Source: Jannaschia seohaensis (GTDB taxonomy: Bacteria; Pseudomonadota; Alphaproteobacteria; Rhodobacterales; Rhodobacteraceae). From it: 64,000 nt of DNA. Shown here one piece after another: positions 44,540 through 52,984 of this stretch. The stretch covers positions 434,001-498,000 of the forward strand of contig NZ_UETC01000002.1 of assembly GCF_900116765.1 (NCBI RefSeq). The letters are read 5' to 3'. Every line of letters begins with the position of its first letter. Position 1 is the stretch's first letter. The notes beneath the pieces were generated by a model, which was given only the letters and a program-made list of their open reading frames with translations, was not told the origin of the DNA and searched no databases. A program made the translations under genes and the position numbers.

Positions 44540-45949
44540 TCAGGCCGTCTCTGCCAAAGCCACCTGATTCCGTCCCGCGCCCTTGGCCGCATAAAGCGCG
44601 CGGTCGGCAATCGTGAGCACGTGATCGGCGGCGTCGTCGCGGTCTTCGAGCATCGCCACGCCCAGCGACATCGTCACCAGGAGCGGCGTGCCGTCCTCCA
44701 GCCGCAGATCCATCGCCTCGATGGCGCCGCGCAGGCGCTCCGCTACGGCGCGGGTCTGCTCCAAAGTGCTGCCGGGCAGGATCGCCAGGAATTCCTCCCC
44801 GCCGATCCGGCAGGCGATATCCTCCAACCGGAGCCGGTCGCGCATGACCTGCGCCACGCTCGCCAGAACCCTATCGCCCACGATATGCCCGTGGGTGTCG
44901 TTCACCGCCTTGAAGTGATCGATATCCATCAGCACCACCCCCGCACGGACGCCCTGGCTCCGGCAGCGGGTCGAAACCTGGGACAGGTGATGCAGCCCCC
45001 AACGGCGATTATGCAGCCCCGTGAGCGGGTCGATCGATGCCAGGCGCAGGCCGGTTTCCAGCGTGTCGCGCAGCCGGTCGGCCCGGCTCTTGCGCGACAG
45101 CTGCGTCCGGATGCGCATCGCGATCTCCTCGGCCGAACAGGGGCGGTAGGCGACATCCGACGCCCCCAGGTCCAAGGCGGTCGCGGCCCGTTCGCTATCG
45201 GCGGCGGGCAGCAAGACGATCACCGCGGAATGCCGGGTGGCCTGACGCGACCGCAGCTCGGACATCAGCCGCAGACCGGCATTCGGCGCCGCGAGATCGG
45301 CCTCGACGAGGAAGAGGTCGGGCGCCGCCTCGCGGGTGATGGCCAGGGCCGCGTCACGCTTGAGGATGGACAGATTCTCCCGGAAATGCGGCCGCAACTG
45401 CTCGCGCAGACGCAGAAGCCAGGCCGTGTCCCCTCCCGCGATGAGCGCGACCCGGCCTGCCGGGCTTTGCGTGGCATAGGAAGCTTGCCCCGCAGGCTCC
45501 CCGAACCCGGCGGGCGCGAGGGCTTCAGGGCCCATGCAGAGCAGCGCGCCGGACTGAGCGGCCACCATCCGCTCCTCCTCATGGCTGCGCAGGAGGGAAC
45601 GGACCCGCGCCAAGAGCGCGACATCGTCGACGGGTTTCTGCAGAAAATCGTCCGCGCCCGAGGCCAGGCCTTCCATCCGCGCCGCATCGTCCATGGCGGC
45701 CGTGACGAGAATCACAGGAATCGCGGCGGTCGCGGGATCTGCGCGCAGCCGGGCACAGGCCTCGGCGCCGCCCATTCCGGGCATCATCATGTCCATCACG
45801 ATGAGGTCGATTCCGCCCCGGCGCGCCGCCTCGAGCGCGGCCTCGCCGGACTCGACGCATTCGACACTGTAGCGGGCCGCGTTCAATTTCACCTTCAACA
45901 CGATGCGACTCGTCGCTACGTCGTCGACGATGAGGATGCGTCCGGTCAT
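44540..45949 (-). CDS. pleD: PleD-type response regulator diguanylate cyclase
   Basis: A 469-aa protein making cyclic di-GMP. Two receiver domains: 1-120 (GRILIVDDVATSRIVLKVKL, phospho-acceptor Asp in VMDMMMPGMGG, Lys in FLQKPVDD) and about 160-275, degenerate (FLVEADLAAP). The GGDEF domain at about 300-460 has DPLTGLHNRRW, DIDHFKAVNDTHGHIVGD and an active IGGEEFLAIL. The start at 45949 (MTGRILIVDD) has AAGGGCGGGA ahead. PleD controls cell-cycle-linked surface changes in alphaproteobacteria. DivK is not adjacent. Confidence 0.93.
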   Translation of the reverse strand: MTGRILIVDDVATSRIVLKVKLNAARYSVECVESGEAALEAARRGGIDLIVMDMMMPGMGGAEACARLRADPATAAIPVILVTAAMDDAARMEGLASGADDFLQKPVDDVALLARVRSLLRSHEEERMVAAQSGALLCMGPEALAPAGFGEPAGQASYATQSPAGRVALIAGGDTAWLLRLREQLRPHFRENLSILKRDAALAITREAAPDLFLVEADLAAPNAGLRLMSELRSRQATRHSAVIVLLPAADSERAATALDLGASDVAYRPCSAEEIAMRIRTQLSRKSRADRLRDTLETGLRLASIDPLTGLHNRRWGLHHLSQVSTRCRSQGVRAGVVLMDIDHFKAVNDTHGHIVGDRVLASVAQVMRDRLRLEDIACRIGGEEFLAILPGSTLEQTRAVAERLRGAIEAMDLRLEDGTPLLVTMSLGVAMLEDRDDAADHVLTIADRALYAAKGAGRNQVALAETA

Positions 45950-46085
45950 TCCCGCCCTTCTGGATATCGCGTCGGTGCCCGTCGGTGGTATTCTTAACCG
46001 TTCGGTCAGCTTTGTTATGTTAGGGTGAAGGTTAACAAATGGTTTCCAATGCGCGAAGTTCTCCCTGCGGAACGAAGGTAAACCG

Positions 46086-46367
46086 ATGGCCATGACCCCC
46101 GATCGTGCCGAAATCGTCGCACTTCATGCGCTTGGCTGGCTCGCATCCGCCGATCTTCTGGACGCCTTTCAAGGCGCCACCGGCGCGGATCGTGCTCAGA
46201 TCGCCCAAGCCGCGGGCGACCCGGTCTTCCTGGCGGCCGTCATGGATTTCGTTCTGACATCAGATGGATGGGTGCAGGGCGCCTGCGCGGCGCAGGATCT
46301 GCCCTTCGAGCAGTTCCTGGCCGCGCGGGCCGCCTTGCCGGGGGGCGATCTGCCGCATTGGACCTGA
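46086..46367 (+). CDS. DUF3572 family protein
   Basis: A 93-aa cytoplasmic protein matching DUF3572: IVALHALGWLASADLLDAFQG, AQAAGDPVFLAAVMDFVLTSDGWV and CAAQDLPFEQFLAARAALPGG. All-helical; unknown function. Divergent from pleD by 136 bases; in rhizobia and relatives the family also sits beside divK/pleD, which suggests a cell-cycle link. It ends 21 bases before the convergent binding-protein gene. Confidence 0.88.
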   Translation: MAMTPDRAEIVALHALGWLASADLLDAFQGATGADRAQIAQAAGDPVFLAAVMDFVLTSDGWVQGACAAQDLPFEQFLAARAALPGGDLPHWT

Positions 46368-46388
46368 GCGCCGCGCACCCCGCGCCGC

Positions 46389-48218
46389 TTACTCCTCGAA
46401 CCACCAGATATCCGGCTGGAAACCGATCCAGTCGCCATAGATCGGCAGCCGGTCGGCCGGGTATTTGAGCTTCGCGTCATGGGCGATCCAGCTCACCGGG
46501 TTATGCCAGATCGGAATGACGTAGCGCCCCGCCGTCAGCACCCGGTCGAGCGCGCGGATGGCGGCGACGTAGTCCTCCTGCGTCTGGGCCGAAAGCATCG
46601 CCTCGATCATCGCCGCGATGGCCGGGTCCGAGGCGCCCATCAGGTTGCGGGTGCCGGGCGTATCGACGCCTTGCGGCCCCCAATAGGCCAGCTGCTCGTT
46701 GCCCGGAGAGAGCGACAGGCCCCAGCGGTAATAGGTCATGTCGAAGTCGTAGGCGTTGATCCGCTCCTTGAACTGGGCGTCGTCGATCCGCGAGACGGTC
46801 GCCTCGATCCCCAGCCGCTCCAGCGCCTCGACATAGATGTCGACGATCGAGTCGACCTCGGAAGAGCCCGATTGCAGCAGGATCTCGAAGGTCACGGGTC
46901 CCTCCGGCCCGGTCAGCACCCCCTCCGCGACGCGATAGCCCGCCTCTTGCAGGAGCGCGGTCGCGGTGCGGAGGCCGCCGCGATTGGCGGCGCGGCCATT
47001 CGTCACCGGAAAATCGTAGCCCTCAAGGGTGCCCGGCAGCAGATCGGACTGCGCCGCGAGCAATTCGGCGACGCGGCCCCCGGCGGGACCCTCCCGCATG
47101 CCCAGGGGCGAGTTGTCGAAATAGGAGGTGATGCGCGGCTGGCCGCCCCCGTTGATGACCCCATCGATATACTCGAAGTTGAATGCCTGGATCATCGCCT
47201 CGCGCACGCGCCAGTCGTCGAACGGCGCCACGCGGGTGTTCATCACCAGCCCCGTCATGCCCGTGGGCCGCTGATGCGGGATCTCGGAGAGCACGACATC
47301 GCCCGCCCGAACAGCCGGGAAGTCGTAATCCCGCGCCCATTTGGCGGCGTTGGTCTCGCGCATGGTCGACAACTCGCCCGCCTTGAACGCCTCGAAATGC
47401 GCGGTGGCGTCGCCGAAGAACTCCATCCGGATGGTATCGACATTGTTGGTGCCGACACGGAACGGCAGGTCCTCGCCCCAGTAGTCCTCGTCGCGGCTGA
47501 GCTCGACATAGCGGCCCGCGTCGAAATCGGTGATGACATAGGGCGCGGTGGTGATCGGGATCGTGTCGAGGCCGGAGCGGAAAAACGCGCTCTCGTCCTC
47601 CTCCCATTGTGACTTCTTCATGACCGGGCGCAGCCCGAGGATCATGAGCAATTCGCGGTCCGGCGCGTCGATGGTGAAGCGCACGCCGCGCTCGCCCACC
47701 TGCTCCAATCCGGTCACCTTTGAGAAGGCCGTGCGGTAGCGGCCATGGGCCCCTTCCTGCCCCAGGATGTTGAAGGACCAGATCACGTCCGCGGGCGTCA
47801 CCGGCGTCCCGTCGGAGAAGCGCGCCTCGGGATGCAGCTGGAACGTCACCTGCGTGTGATCGTCGGACAGCTCGACCGTTTCGGCCAGCAAACCATAGAG
47901 CGTGAAGGGCTCGTCATAGCTGCGGCCCAATAGCGACTCATAGGCCAGAAAGCGCAGCTGCCAGGGCACCCGGCCCTGGAGGATGTGCGGGTTCAGGCTG
48001 TCGAAGCTGCCGACCTGCCCGTCCGAGAACGCGCCGCCCCTGGGCGCGTCGGGGTTCACATGAGGCAGATGCGCATAGTCCGGCGGCAGAGCCGGCTCGC
48101 CATAGAGCGCGACGCCATGGCTCTCGGCAACCGCCGCAGAGGCCGGGCCGAGGGCCAGAAGGACGGCGATTGCGCGCGCAGAACGTGATCCCATGGTTAG
48201 GCAACGATGAACGGTCAT
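46389..48218 (-). CDS. YejA-like extracellular solute-binding protein
   Basis: A 609-aa periplasmic binding protein of family 5, closest to YejA/oligopeptide types (HGVALYGEPALPPDYAHLPHVNP, GGAFSDGQVGSFDSLNPHILQG, FSDGTPVTPADVIWSFNIL, ETNAAKWARDYDFPAVRAGD). The start at 48218 (MTVHRCLTMGSRSARAIAVLL) has GGGAGAC upstream; an inner ATG at 48194 is possible. The signal peptide ends near AVAES. Yej transporters import peptides such as microcin C. No permease or ATPase genes follow, so it is an orphan or its partners are elsewhere. Confidence 0.88.
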   Translation of the reverse strand: MTVHRCLTMGSRSARAIAVLLALGPASAAVAESHGVALYGEPALPPDYAHLPHVNPDAPRGGAFSDGQVGSFDSLNPHILQGRVPWQLRFLAYESLLGRSYDEPFTLYGLLAETVELSDDHTQVTFQLHPEARFSDGTPVTPADVIWSFNILGQEGAHGRYRTAFSKVTGLEQVGERGVRFTIDAPDRELLMILGLRPVMKKSQWEEDESAFFRSGLDTIPITTAPYVITDFDAGRYVELSRDEDYWGEDLPFRVGTNNVDTIRMEFFGDATAHFEAFKAGELSTMRETNAAKWARDYDFPAVRAGDVVLSEIPHQRPTGMTGLVMNTRVAPFDDWRVREAMIQAFNFEYIDGVINGGGQPRITSYFDNSPLGMREGPAGGRVAELLAAQSDLLPGTLEGYDFPVTNGRAANRGGLRTATALLQEAGYRVAEGVLTGPEGPVTFEILLQSGSSEVDSIVDIYVEALERLGIEATVSRIDDAQFKERINAYDFDMTYYRWGLSLSPGNEQLAYWGPQGVDTPGTRNLMGASDPAIAAMIEAMLSAQTQEDYVAAIRALDRVLTAGRYVIPIWHNPVSWIAHDAKLKYPADRLPIYGDWIGFQPDIWWFEE

Positions 48219-48297
48219 GGCTGCGATTGTCTCCCGGATGCCTGTATTTATTGGCCGAGTGTAGCGGCTCGGGAATCCGACCGCCAAAACTTTCTCT

Positions 48298-48325
48298 TTG
48301 CAGCCGTGGCGTAAACGTCTATAAA
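48298..48325 (+). promoter_or_regulatory. Sigma-70-like promoter of the small RNA
   Basis: TTGCAG (48298-48303), 16-base spacer, TATAAA (48320-48325). The predicted start is near A48332. The site is unusually AT-rich for this window and stands alone between divergent protein genes, directing transcription towards the hairpin and terminator that follow. Confidence 0.6.
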
Positions 48326-48331
48326 CAGGGC

Positions 48332-48407
48332 ACTGCTCGATAGGTTTCTTGCCTGTATGAAACCTGCCTCAATGACTTGACGCCCGCCTCGTGCGGGCGT
48401 TTTTTTT
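48332..48407 (+). ncRNA. Candidate small RNA of about 76 nt
   Basis: From the predicted start, the transcript would carry a perfect seven-pair hairpin AGGTTTC (48342-48348) / GAAACCT (48359-48365) with a ten-base loop TTGCCTGTAT. A single-stranded linker (GCCTCAATGACTTG) and a strong rho-independent terminator follow. No reading frame with a ribosome site fits inside. It lies 114 bases from the start of the opposite binding-protein gene and ends about 370 bases ahead of bdhA, so it is not an obvious 5' leader of either. I do not recognise it as a known family. Confidence 0.62.
48380..48407 (+). terminator. Rho-independent terminator of the small RNA
   Basis: CGCCCGC-CTCGT-GCGGGCG (48381-48399) followed by eight T residues (48400-48407): a seven-pair GC stem, five-base loop and full U-tract, oriented on plus. 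No protein gene on plus ends upstream of it, which is the main argument for a separate RNA gene. Confidence 0.88.
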
Positions 48408-48409
48408 GG

Positions 48410-48775
48410 TCCGCGCCCGCTGCGCCGTCAGCTTCCCCTTGCCTTGCACCTTCAACGAGCTAGCAATTTTTGCGTCAAGACGCTGATACATTTGCCTTGA
48501 TCGCTCTGCGTGACATGCTTCACTGCCACCACGGCACGCCAGGACGGCACCGCTCTGACAGCCGAAGAGTTACCGAGCGTTCACAAAGTGATTCGCTCAT
48601 TCACGGCTCGATCCAGGCACGAAATCACCGTCACTCCTTCTCTGGACCGGCCCGCATTTTGCGCAAACCGCATTCGCAGCTTACACAAAATGGTGTGCCG
48701 CGGCGCAGCACTTCCCCTCGCGGGCGCAGTGTCTATAGTCCGGTCGGTGAAGATATGTCAGGACCGGAGCCCTCG
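48410..48775. other. 366-base region ahead of bdhA: no gene, two short palindromes
   Basis: No convincing gene is seen. GCGTC-AA-GACGC lies near 48471-48482, and TTTGCGCAAA, a perfect ten-base palindrome, at 48658-48667, about 110 bases ahead of bdhA. Either could be a regulator site for the bdhA operon. The segment is less GC-rich than its surroundings, as is normal for a control region. Confidence 0.45.
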
Positions 48776-49561
48776 ATGACCGCTGCCTCCCCTCTCATCG
48801 GTAAGACCGCCATCGTCACCGGTTCCAACTCGGGAATCGGTCTTGGAATCGCCCGGAGTTTTGCCGCGGCCGGGCTGGACGTGATCCTCAATTCCTACAC
48901 CGACGACGACGCCGATCACGCGCTCGCGGCCGAGATCGCGGCCGAGACGGGCGCCGCGGTCCGCTACATCCAGGCGGATCTCTCCGACGGCGATCAGGCC
49001 CGCGGCCTGGTGGAGAAAGCGGGCGCCTGTGACATCCTGGTGAACAATGCCGGCATCCAGCACGTGGCCAGCATCGACGAATTCCCGACCGCCAAATGGG
49101 ACGCGATCATCGCGATCAACCTGAACTCCGCCTTCCACACCACGGCGGCCGCCCTGCCGATGATGCGCAAGGCGGGCTGGGGACGCATCATCAACATCGC
49201 CTCGGCCCACGGCCTGACCGCCTCGCCCTACAAATCCGCCTATGTCGCCGCCAAACACGGCATCGTCGGGATGACCAAGGTCGTGGCCCTGGAGACCGCG
49301 GAAGAGCCGATCACCGCAAACGCCATCTGCCCGGGCTATGTGATGACCCCGCTGGTCGAGGCGCAAATCCCCGACACGATGGAGAAATACGGCGTAGATC
49401 GAGAAACGGCGATCCGCGACGTCATGCTGACGCGCCAGCCCTCCAAGGCATTCGCCACCACCGAGCAACTCGGCGGCACGGCGCTGTTCCTGTGCTCCGA
49501 CCACGCCGCCCAGATCACCGGCACGACGATCAGCGTCGATGGCGGCTGGACCGCATTGTGA
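48776..49561 (+). CDS. bdhA: 3-hydroxybutyrate dehydrogenase
   Basis: A 261-aa short-chain dehydrogenase that interconverts (R)-3-hydroxybutyrate and acetoacetate with NAD, in polyhydroxybutyrate turnover. NAD fold KTAIVTGSNSGIGLGIARSF, NNAGIQHVASIDEFP, catalytic Ser/Tyr/Lys in IINIASAHGLTASPYKSAYVAAKHG, and the family's CPGYVMTPLVEAQIPD and ITGTTISVDGGWTAL end. The ATG at 48776 has CGGAG ahead; an ATG at 48755 is less likely. Its stop overlaps the next gene (GTGA). Confidence 0.95.
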   Translation: MTAASPLIGKTAIVTGSNSGIGLGIARSFAAAGLDVILNSYTDDDADHALAAEIAAETGAAVRYIQADLSDGDQARGLVEKAGACDILVNNAGIQHVASIDEFPTAKWDAIIAINLNSAFHTTAAALPMMRKAGWGRIINIASAHGLTASPYKSAYVAAKHGIVGMTKVVALETAEEPITANAICPGYVMTPLVEAQIPDTMEKYGVDRETAIRDVMLTRQPSKAFATTEQLGGTALFLCSDHAAQITGTTISVDGGWTAL

Positions 49562-49836
49562 GCTCCGGCCGCAGCTTTCGCGACCGCGACATGAGCGGGT
49601 CGACCTTCGAAGCGGTCGACCTGTCGGGCGCCACCCTTTCGGATGTCTCCCTGGCCGGCGCGACCTTGGAGAACGTGGATATGGCGGCCTGCACCCTGAC
49701 AAACGCGAACCTGTCGGGTGCATCGCTGCGCGATGTGAATCTGTCGGGCGCGGTGCTGTCGAACGCCAATATCGACGGAGCGACGCTGGACGGCATCCTG
49801 CTGACCGATCTTCTGGCCCGCTGGCGGGATGGCTGA
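49558..49836 (+). CDS. Pentapeptide-repeat protein
   Basis: A 92-aa protein starting with GTG inside the stop of bdhA. It is built of about twelve A(D/N)LxX-type repeats (STFEAVDLSGATLSDVSLAG, ATLENVDMAACTLTNANLSG, ASLRDVNLSGAVLSNANIDG), predicted to form a right-handed quadrilateral beta-helix, and ends with a short tail LLTDLLARWRDG. Such proteins act as scaffolds or DNA mimics, and none is tied to PHB metabolism as far as I know. The end overlaps the patatin gene by eight bases. Confidence 0.82.
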   Translation: MSSGRSFRDRDMSGSTFEAVDLSGATLSDVSLAGATLENVDMAACTLTNANLSGASLRDVNLSGAVLSNANIDGATLDGILLTDLLARWRDG

Positions 49837-50845
49837 GCCCCGGCGCGTCAATCTGGCGCTGCAAGGCGGTGGCGCCCATGGCGCCTTTACCTGGGGCGTG
49901 CTGGACAAGATCCTCGAAGACGACCGGCTCGAAATAGCGGGGATCTCGGGCACGTCGGCCGGGGCGCTCAATGGCAGCGCCCTCAAATGCGGCCTCGCCC
50001 GGGGCTCGCGCCAGTTCGCGCGGGAGACGCTGGACTGGGTCTGGACCCAGGTCGGCGCGATCTCGGACGAGCGGATCACGGACTGGTTCGCCGCGCTCTC
50101 TCCGATGGCGGTGAGCCACGCGATCGAAATGTCGCCCGGCTATCAAGCGCTCGATCTCTTCAACCGCGCAGTCTCGCCCTACCTGCGGCCGGACGTGGCC
50201 GAAGGGGCCCTGGCCCGCATCGTGGAAGCGCTCAACTTCGAGGCCATCTGCTCCGACCGCGGCCCGCAATTCCATGTCGGCGCGACCAATGTGCGCACCG
50301 GCAAGATCCGCCTCTTCACCCGCGAGGAGATCACGCCTGCCGCGATCCTGGCCTCCGCCTGCCTGCCCACGCTGTTTCCAGCCGTGGAGATCGACGGGGA
50401 GCATTATTGGGACGGTGGCTATACCGGCAACCCGGCGCTCTTTCCGCTCTTCGACCCACAACTGCCGCGCGACATCCTGATCGTGAACATCAACCCGCTG
50501 GAGCGGCCCGAATTGCCGGTCACGGCGCGGGACATCCAGAACCGGATCAACGAGATCAGCTTCAACAGCTCGCTCCTGCGCGAGCTGCGCGCGATCGCCT
50601 TCGTGCAGCGCCTGGTCCGCACGGGCGCGATCCCGGAGGGCGCGATGAAGGACGTGCTGGTCCACATGATCGCCGATGACGCGCTGATGCGGCAACTCTC
50701 CGTGGCGACCAAGTCGGTGCCGAACCCCGCCGTCCTCGAATCGCTGCGCCGCGCCGGGCAGGCCGCCGCCGCGCGCTTCCTCGACCAGGATTTCGACGCC
50801 ATCGGAGAGCGGTCGACCGTGGATCTCGAAGAGATGTTCGCCTGA
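49829..50845 (+). CDS. Patatin-like phospholipase
   Basis: A 338-aa lipid acyl hydrolase. Oxyanion loop NLALQGGGAHGAFTWGVLD, nucleophile Ser in GISGTSAGALNG, catalytic Asp in YWDGGYTGNPALFPLF. This Ser-Asp dyad and the roughly 340-aa length fit the PhaZ-like/patatin group seen beside bdhA in Roseobacters. It may degrade PHB granules or membrane lipids. Third in the overlapping bdhA operon. Confidence 0.9.
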   Translation: MAEPRRVNLALQGGGAHGAFTWGVLDKILEDDRLEIAGISGTSAGALNGSALKCGLARGSRQFARETLDWVWTQVGAISDERITDWFAALSPMAVSHAIEMSPGYQALDLFNRAVSPYLRPDVAEGALARIVEALNFEAICSDRGPQFHVGATNVRTGKIRLFTREEITPAAILASACLPTLFPAVEIDGEHYWDGGYTGNPALFPLFDPQLPRDILIVNINPLERPELPVTARDIQNRINEISFNSSLLRELRAIAFVQRLVRTGAIPEGAMKDVLVHMIADDALMRQLSVATKSVPNPAVLESLRRAGQAAAARFLDQDFDAIGERSTVDLEEMFA

Positions 50846-50901
50846 GGAACCGGGCCGCCAATCCCCGCGTTCGCCCGACAGCACCATCTGGAGGGTTATC
50901 C

Positions 50902-51253
50902 ATGAGCCGCAAAGGCTTCACTGCCGATTGGACACCGTTCCGCGACGCCCTGCTCGGCCGCTTTCCCGGCCTGACCGAAGCGGATCTGGCCGACGCCGAT
51001 GGCTCCATTTCGGCGCTGGCGACCCGTCTCGCGCGGATCGACGGCATCGCGCCGGCCGAGGCCGAGCAGATGCTGAACGCGTTTTCTGAGCGGCCCAATG
51101 CTCGCAGATGCCTATGCGGCGCCCCAGCATGACAATGCGGCGGCGATGGCCTCCGGGGCCTATCTCCCCGAGGGCGAGGATTCGCTTGCGGACGACCGAC
51201 GCTTCGGCGACGACGATCTGCCCGAGCGGCCCATCGGCCGGGCCGCATCATGA
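50902..51253 (+). pseudogene. CsbD-like small protein broken by a one-base frameshift
   Basis: The first frame (50902-51132) starts MSRKGFTADWTPFRDALLG behind GGAGGG and contains a CsbD-like segment (GLTEADLADADGSISAL, ARIDGIAPAEAEQMLNAF), then runs into an unlikely tail ARRCLCGAPA. A second frame from about 51098 gives MLADAYAAPQHDNAAAMASG, EGEDSLADDRRFGDDDLPE and ends at 51253. Removing one A in CCCAATG near 51098 would join them as ...SERPMLADAYAAP... . This is either a real frameshift, a sequencing error or two overlapping genes. The acidic second part has normal coding character. Confidence 0.6.
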
Positions 51254-52069
51254 GGCCGTTGGCCTTCGCCGCAGCCCTGGCCGCTGCCCGGCGCGGCTTC
51301 GGCGGATGATCCGAACGCGCGGGGCACCTTTGCGCCTCGGCCTGTTTGAGCTTCCGCCTTTAACAGGCCGGTCGGGGCCAATCGCCTCATCCGCATCGTG
51401 ACCCAACCCGGCCATAGTCGCGCGGCGCTGACGCTCGACCCTGCCGACGCCTACCAGACGGCCTATCGCCGGCATCTGGGGCGCCTCGGACCGCGCGCCG
51501 GTGGCGGAGCCGGACTCTCGATCCCCGCTCAAGCGCCCCGGGGTCCGGGACAGATCCGCCCCCCGCGTGGCGACCACCGAGCAGACCCGCCCCCAGAGGC
51601 CGCCCGCCCCGCCATGGCTCGTAGCGGCGCAAGGGGCGCGCATTCCGGTCTGACGCGTCGGGAGTGCCCCTGGACGCGGACGAGTCAGGCCCCGAAAGCC
51701 GTCTCGTCTCCCGCGCCGCTCCAGGAACCGCCCCGCACGGCTCGCGGCACGGCAGCGTCCATCGAGGCTCGGAACGCAGGGGAGAGACCGCGAGCCCGCG
51801 AGATTGCGCGCCTTCGCCTCGACCAGGAGCGGGTCCGGCCCCGGATCGGCAGAGCGCGGGCAGACCTTCGCCACCAGCCCAGCGCGAAGGAAGCCGGCGC
51901 GGCCCGGGATTTGACTGGCCAGACACGGCGCGCCCCCTCGCGGAGGTCGCCACCACGCTTGCCCTGGAGCAGCGGCGCGACTCCCTGCTGTCCGCCGGTC
52001 CCTGCCGCGCCGCCCCCGCTTGACCCCACGCGCCCCGCGCCGCACCGTCCCACCCAAGGAGGAAAGCCC
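51250..52069 (+). pseudogene. Decayed region with signal-peptide remnant; no intact gene
   Basis: An ATG at 51250, overlapping the previous stop, reads MRPLAFAAALAAARRGFGG and stops at 51309. Dropping one C near 51289 gives a normal exported start, ...LAAAGAASADDPNARGTF, stopping again after ten residues. Further on, a fragment VTQPGHSRAALTLDPADAYQ from about 51398 looks coding. The rest to 52069 has open frames in many directions, none with family features or ribosome sites. I read it as an exported-protein gene that has taken several indels, followed by non-coding DNA. Confidence 0.45.
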
Positions 52070-52360
52070 ATGCCCAAAGCCTATTGGATCGCCCATGTCA
52101 CGGTCACCGACCCGGACCCCTACGCGCTTTATGCCAAGGGCGCGACCGAGGCCTTCGCCGCCCATGGCGCCCGCGTCTTGGCCCGGGGCGGCCGCGTGGT
52201 CGGGCTTGAAGGCGAGAGCCGCCCGCGCAACGTGGTGATCGAGTTCGATAGCCTGGAGGCCGCGCAGGCCTGCTACGACTCCGCCGAGTATCAGGCGGCG
52301 CGCAAGCACCGGATCGGCGCCGGAGACGCGCAGATCATCCTGCTAGAGGGAACAGACTGA
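52070..52360 (+). CDS. DUF1330 domain protein
   Basis: A 96-aa ferredoxin-like-fold protein of the DUF1330 family: MPKAYWIAHVTVTDPDPYAL, YAKGATEAFAAHGARVLARGG, LEGESRPRNVVIEFDSLEAAQACYDS and YQAARKHRIGAGDAQIILLEG. AAGGAGG lies ahead of the ATG and decides the start over a much longer frame. The family is a dimeric alpha/beta barrel of unknown role. It is an intact gene inside an otherwise decayed stretch. Confidence 0.92.
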   Translation: MPKAYWIAHVTVTDPDPYALYAKGATEAFAAHGARVLARGGRVVGLEGESRPRNVVIEFDSLEAAQACYDSAEYQAARKHRIGAGDAQIILLEGTD

Positions 52361-52984
52361 CCCCCGGACCTCGGATCGAGGGCGGCTGGGTCAATGGACG
52401 ATGCGCTGCGACCACGCCGCCCCCGACGTAAAATTCTGCTGGTTTGACCGATGGAGCGCTCCCGGGGTGTAGCTCCGGTGTGTCCGTGATGCCGGTCAAC
52501 GCCCCCCCGCGACGGAATGCCCTGGGCACGGCACCGGCTGTTTGCCCGGTCCGGTTGCGATCGTGGTCGCCGCTTGGGATCCGGGCCGCAACGGCCCGGT
52601 TGACCTGCCCGGCCTGTCCGCGCCCTGCATCTCCGGCGTGGCGAAGTTCGACAGCTTCGTCGCCGGCACGATCGCTTCTGACCGCGCCGCCCCAAGCTTC
52701 GGATCGTCCGGTATCGGCGGGCTGCGACGCTTCGAAAGCGGCCAGAGCGATACGGCCAACACCTCCAGATTGGCCATCCTCGCCAGGGCGCCTGTAGGTC
52801 CATTGCAACCGGCCGCGACTTCTGAAGCAGCGACGCTTGCGGTGGCGGTGGCGCGGGCGACCGCCTCGGAGGCTGCGGCACCGGGCTTTCCGAGTCCCGC
52901 CTCGCTCCGCGCGCTCGTGCAGCGGCTTGACCCTTCGATGGGCCGGCGTTGCCCGGCCCGTGTGTCACGCGCTATCTGACGGCC
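52361..52984. other. 624-base stretch without a convincing gene
   Basis: Frames of up to 145 codons exist on plus and longer ones on minus, but they lack ribosome sites, family motifs and normal amino-acid balance (Ala/Pro/Arg/Ser-rich). I see no repeats or terminators. It may be the remains of a gene; together with 51250-52069 it makes the least coding part of the window. Confidence 0.5.

Noticed and set aside
49558-49836. Tandem DNA repeat signal
   Set aside because: The periodicity is the protein-level pentapeptide repeat, not a satellite or CRISPR; there are no constant repeats with unique spacers.
51387-52077. Minus-strand frames in the decayed zone
   Set aside because: Composition is Arg/Gly/Ala/Pro-rich with no ribosome sites or motifs; they look like random frames in GC-rich DNA.
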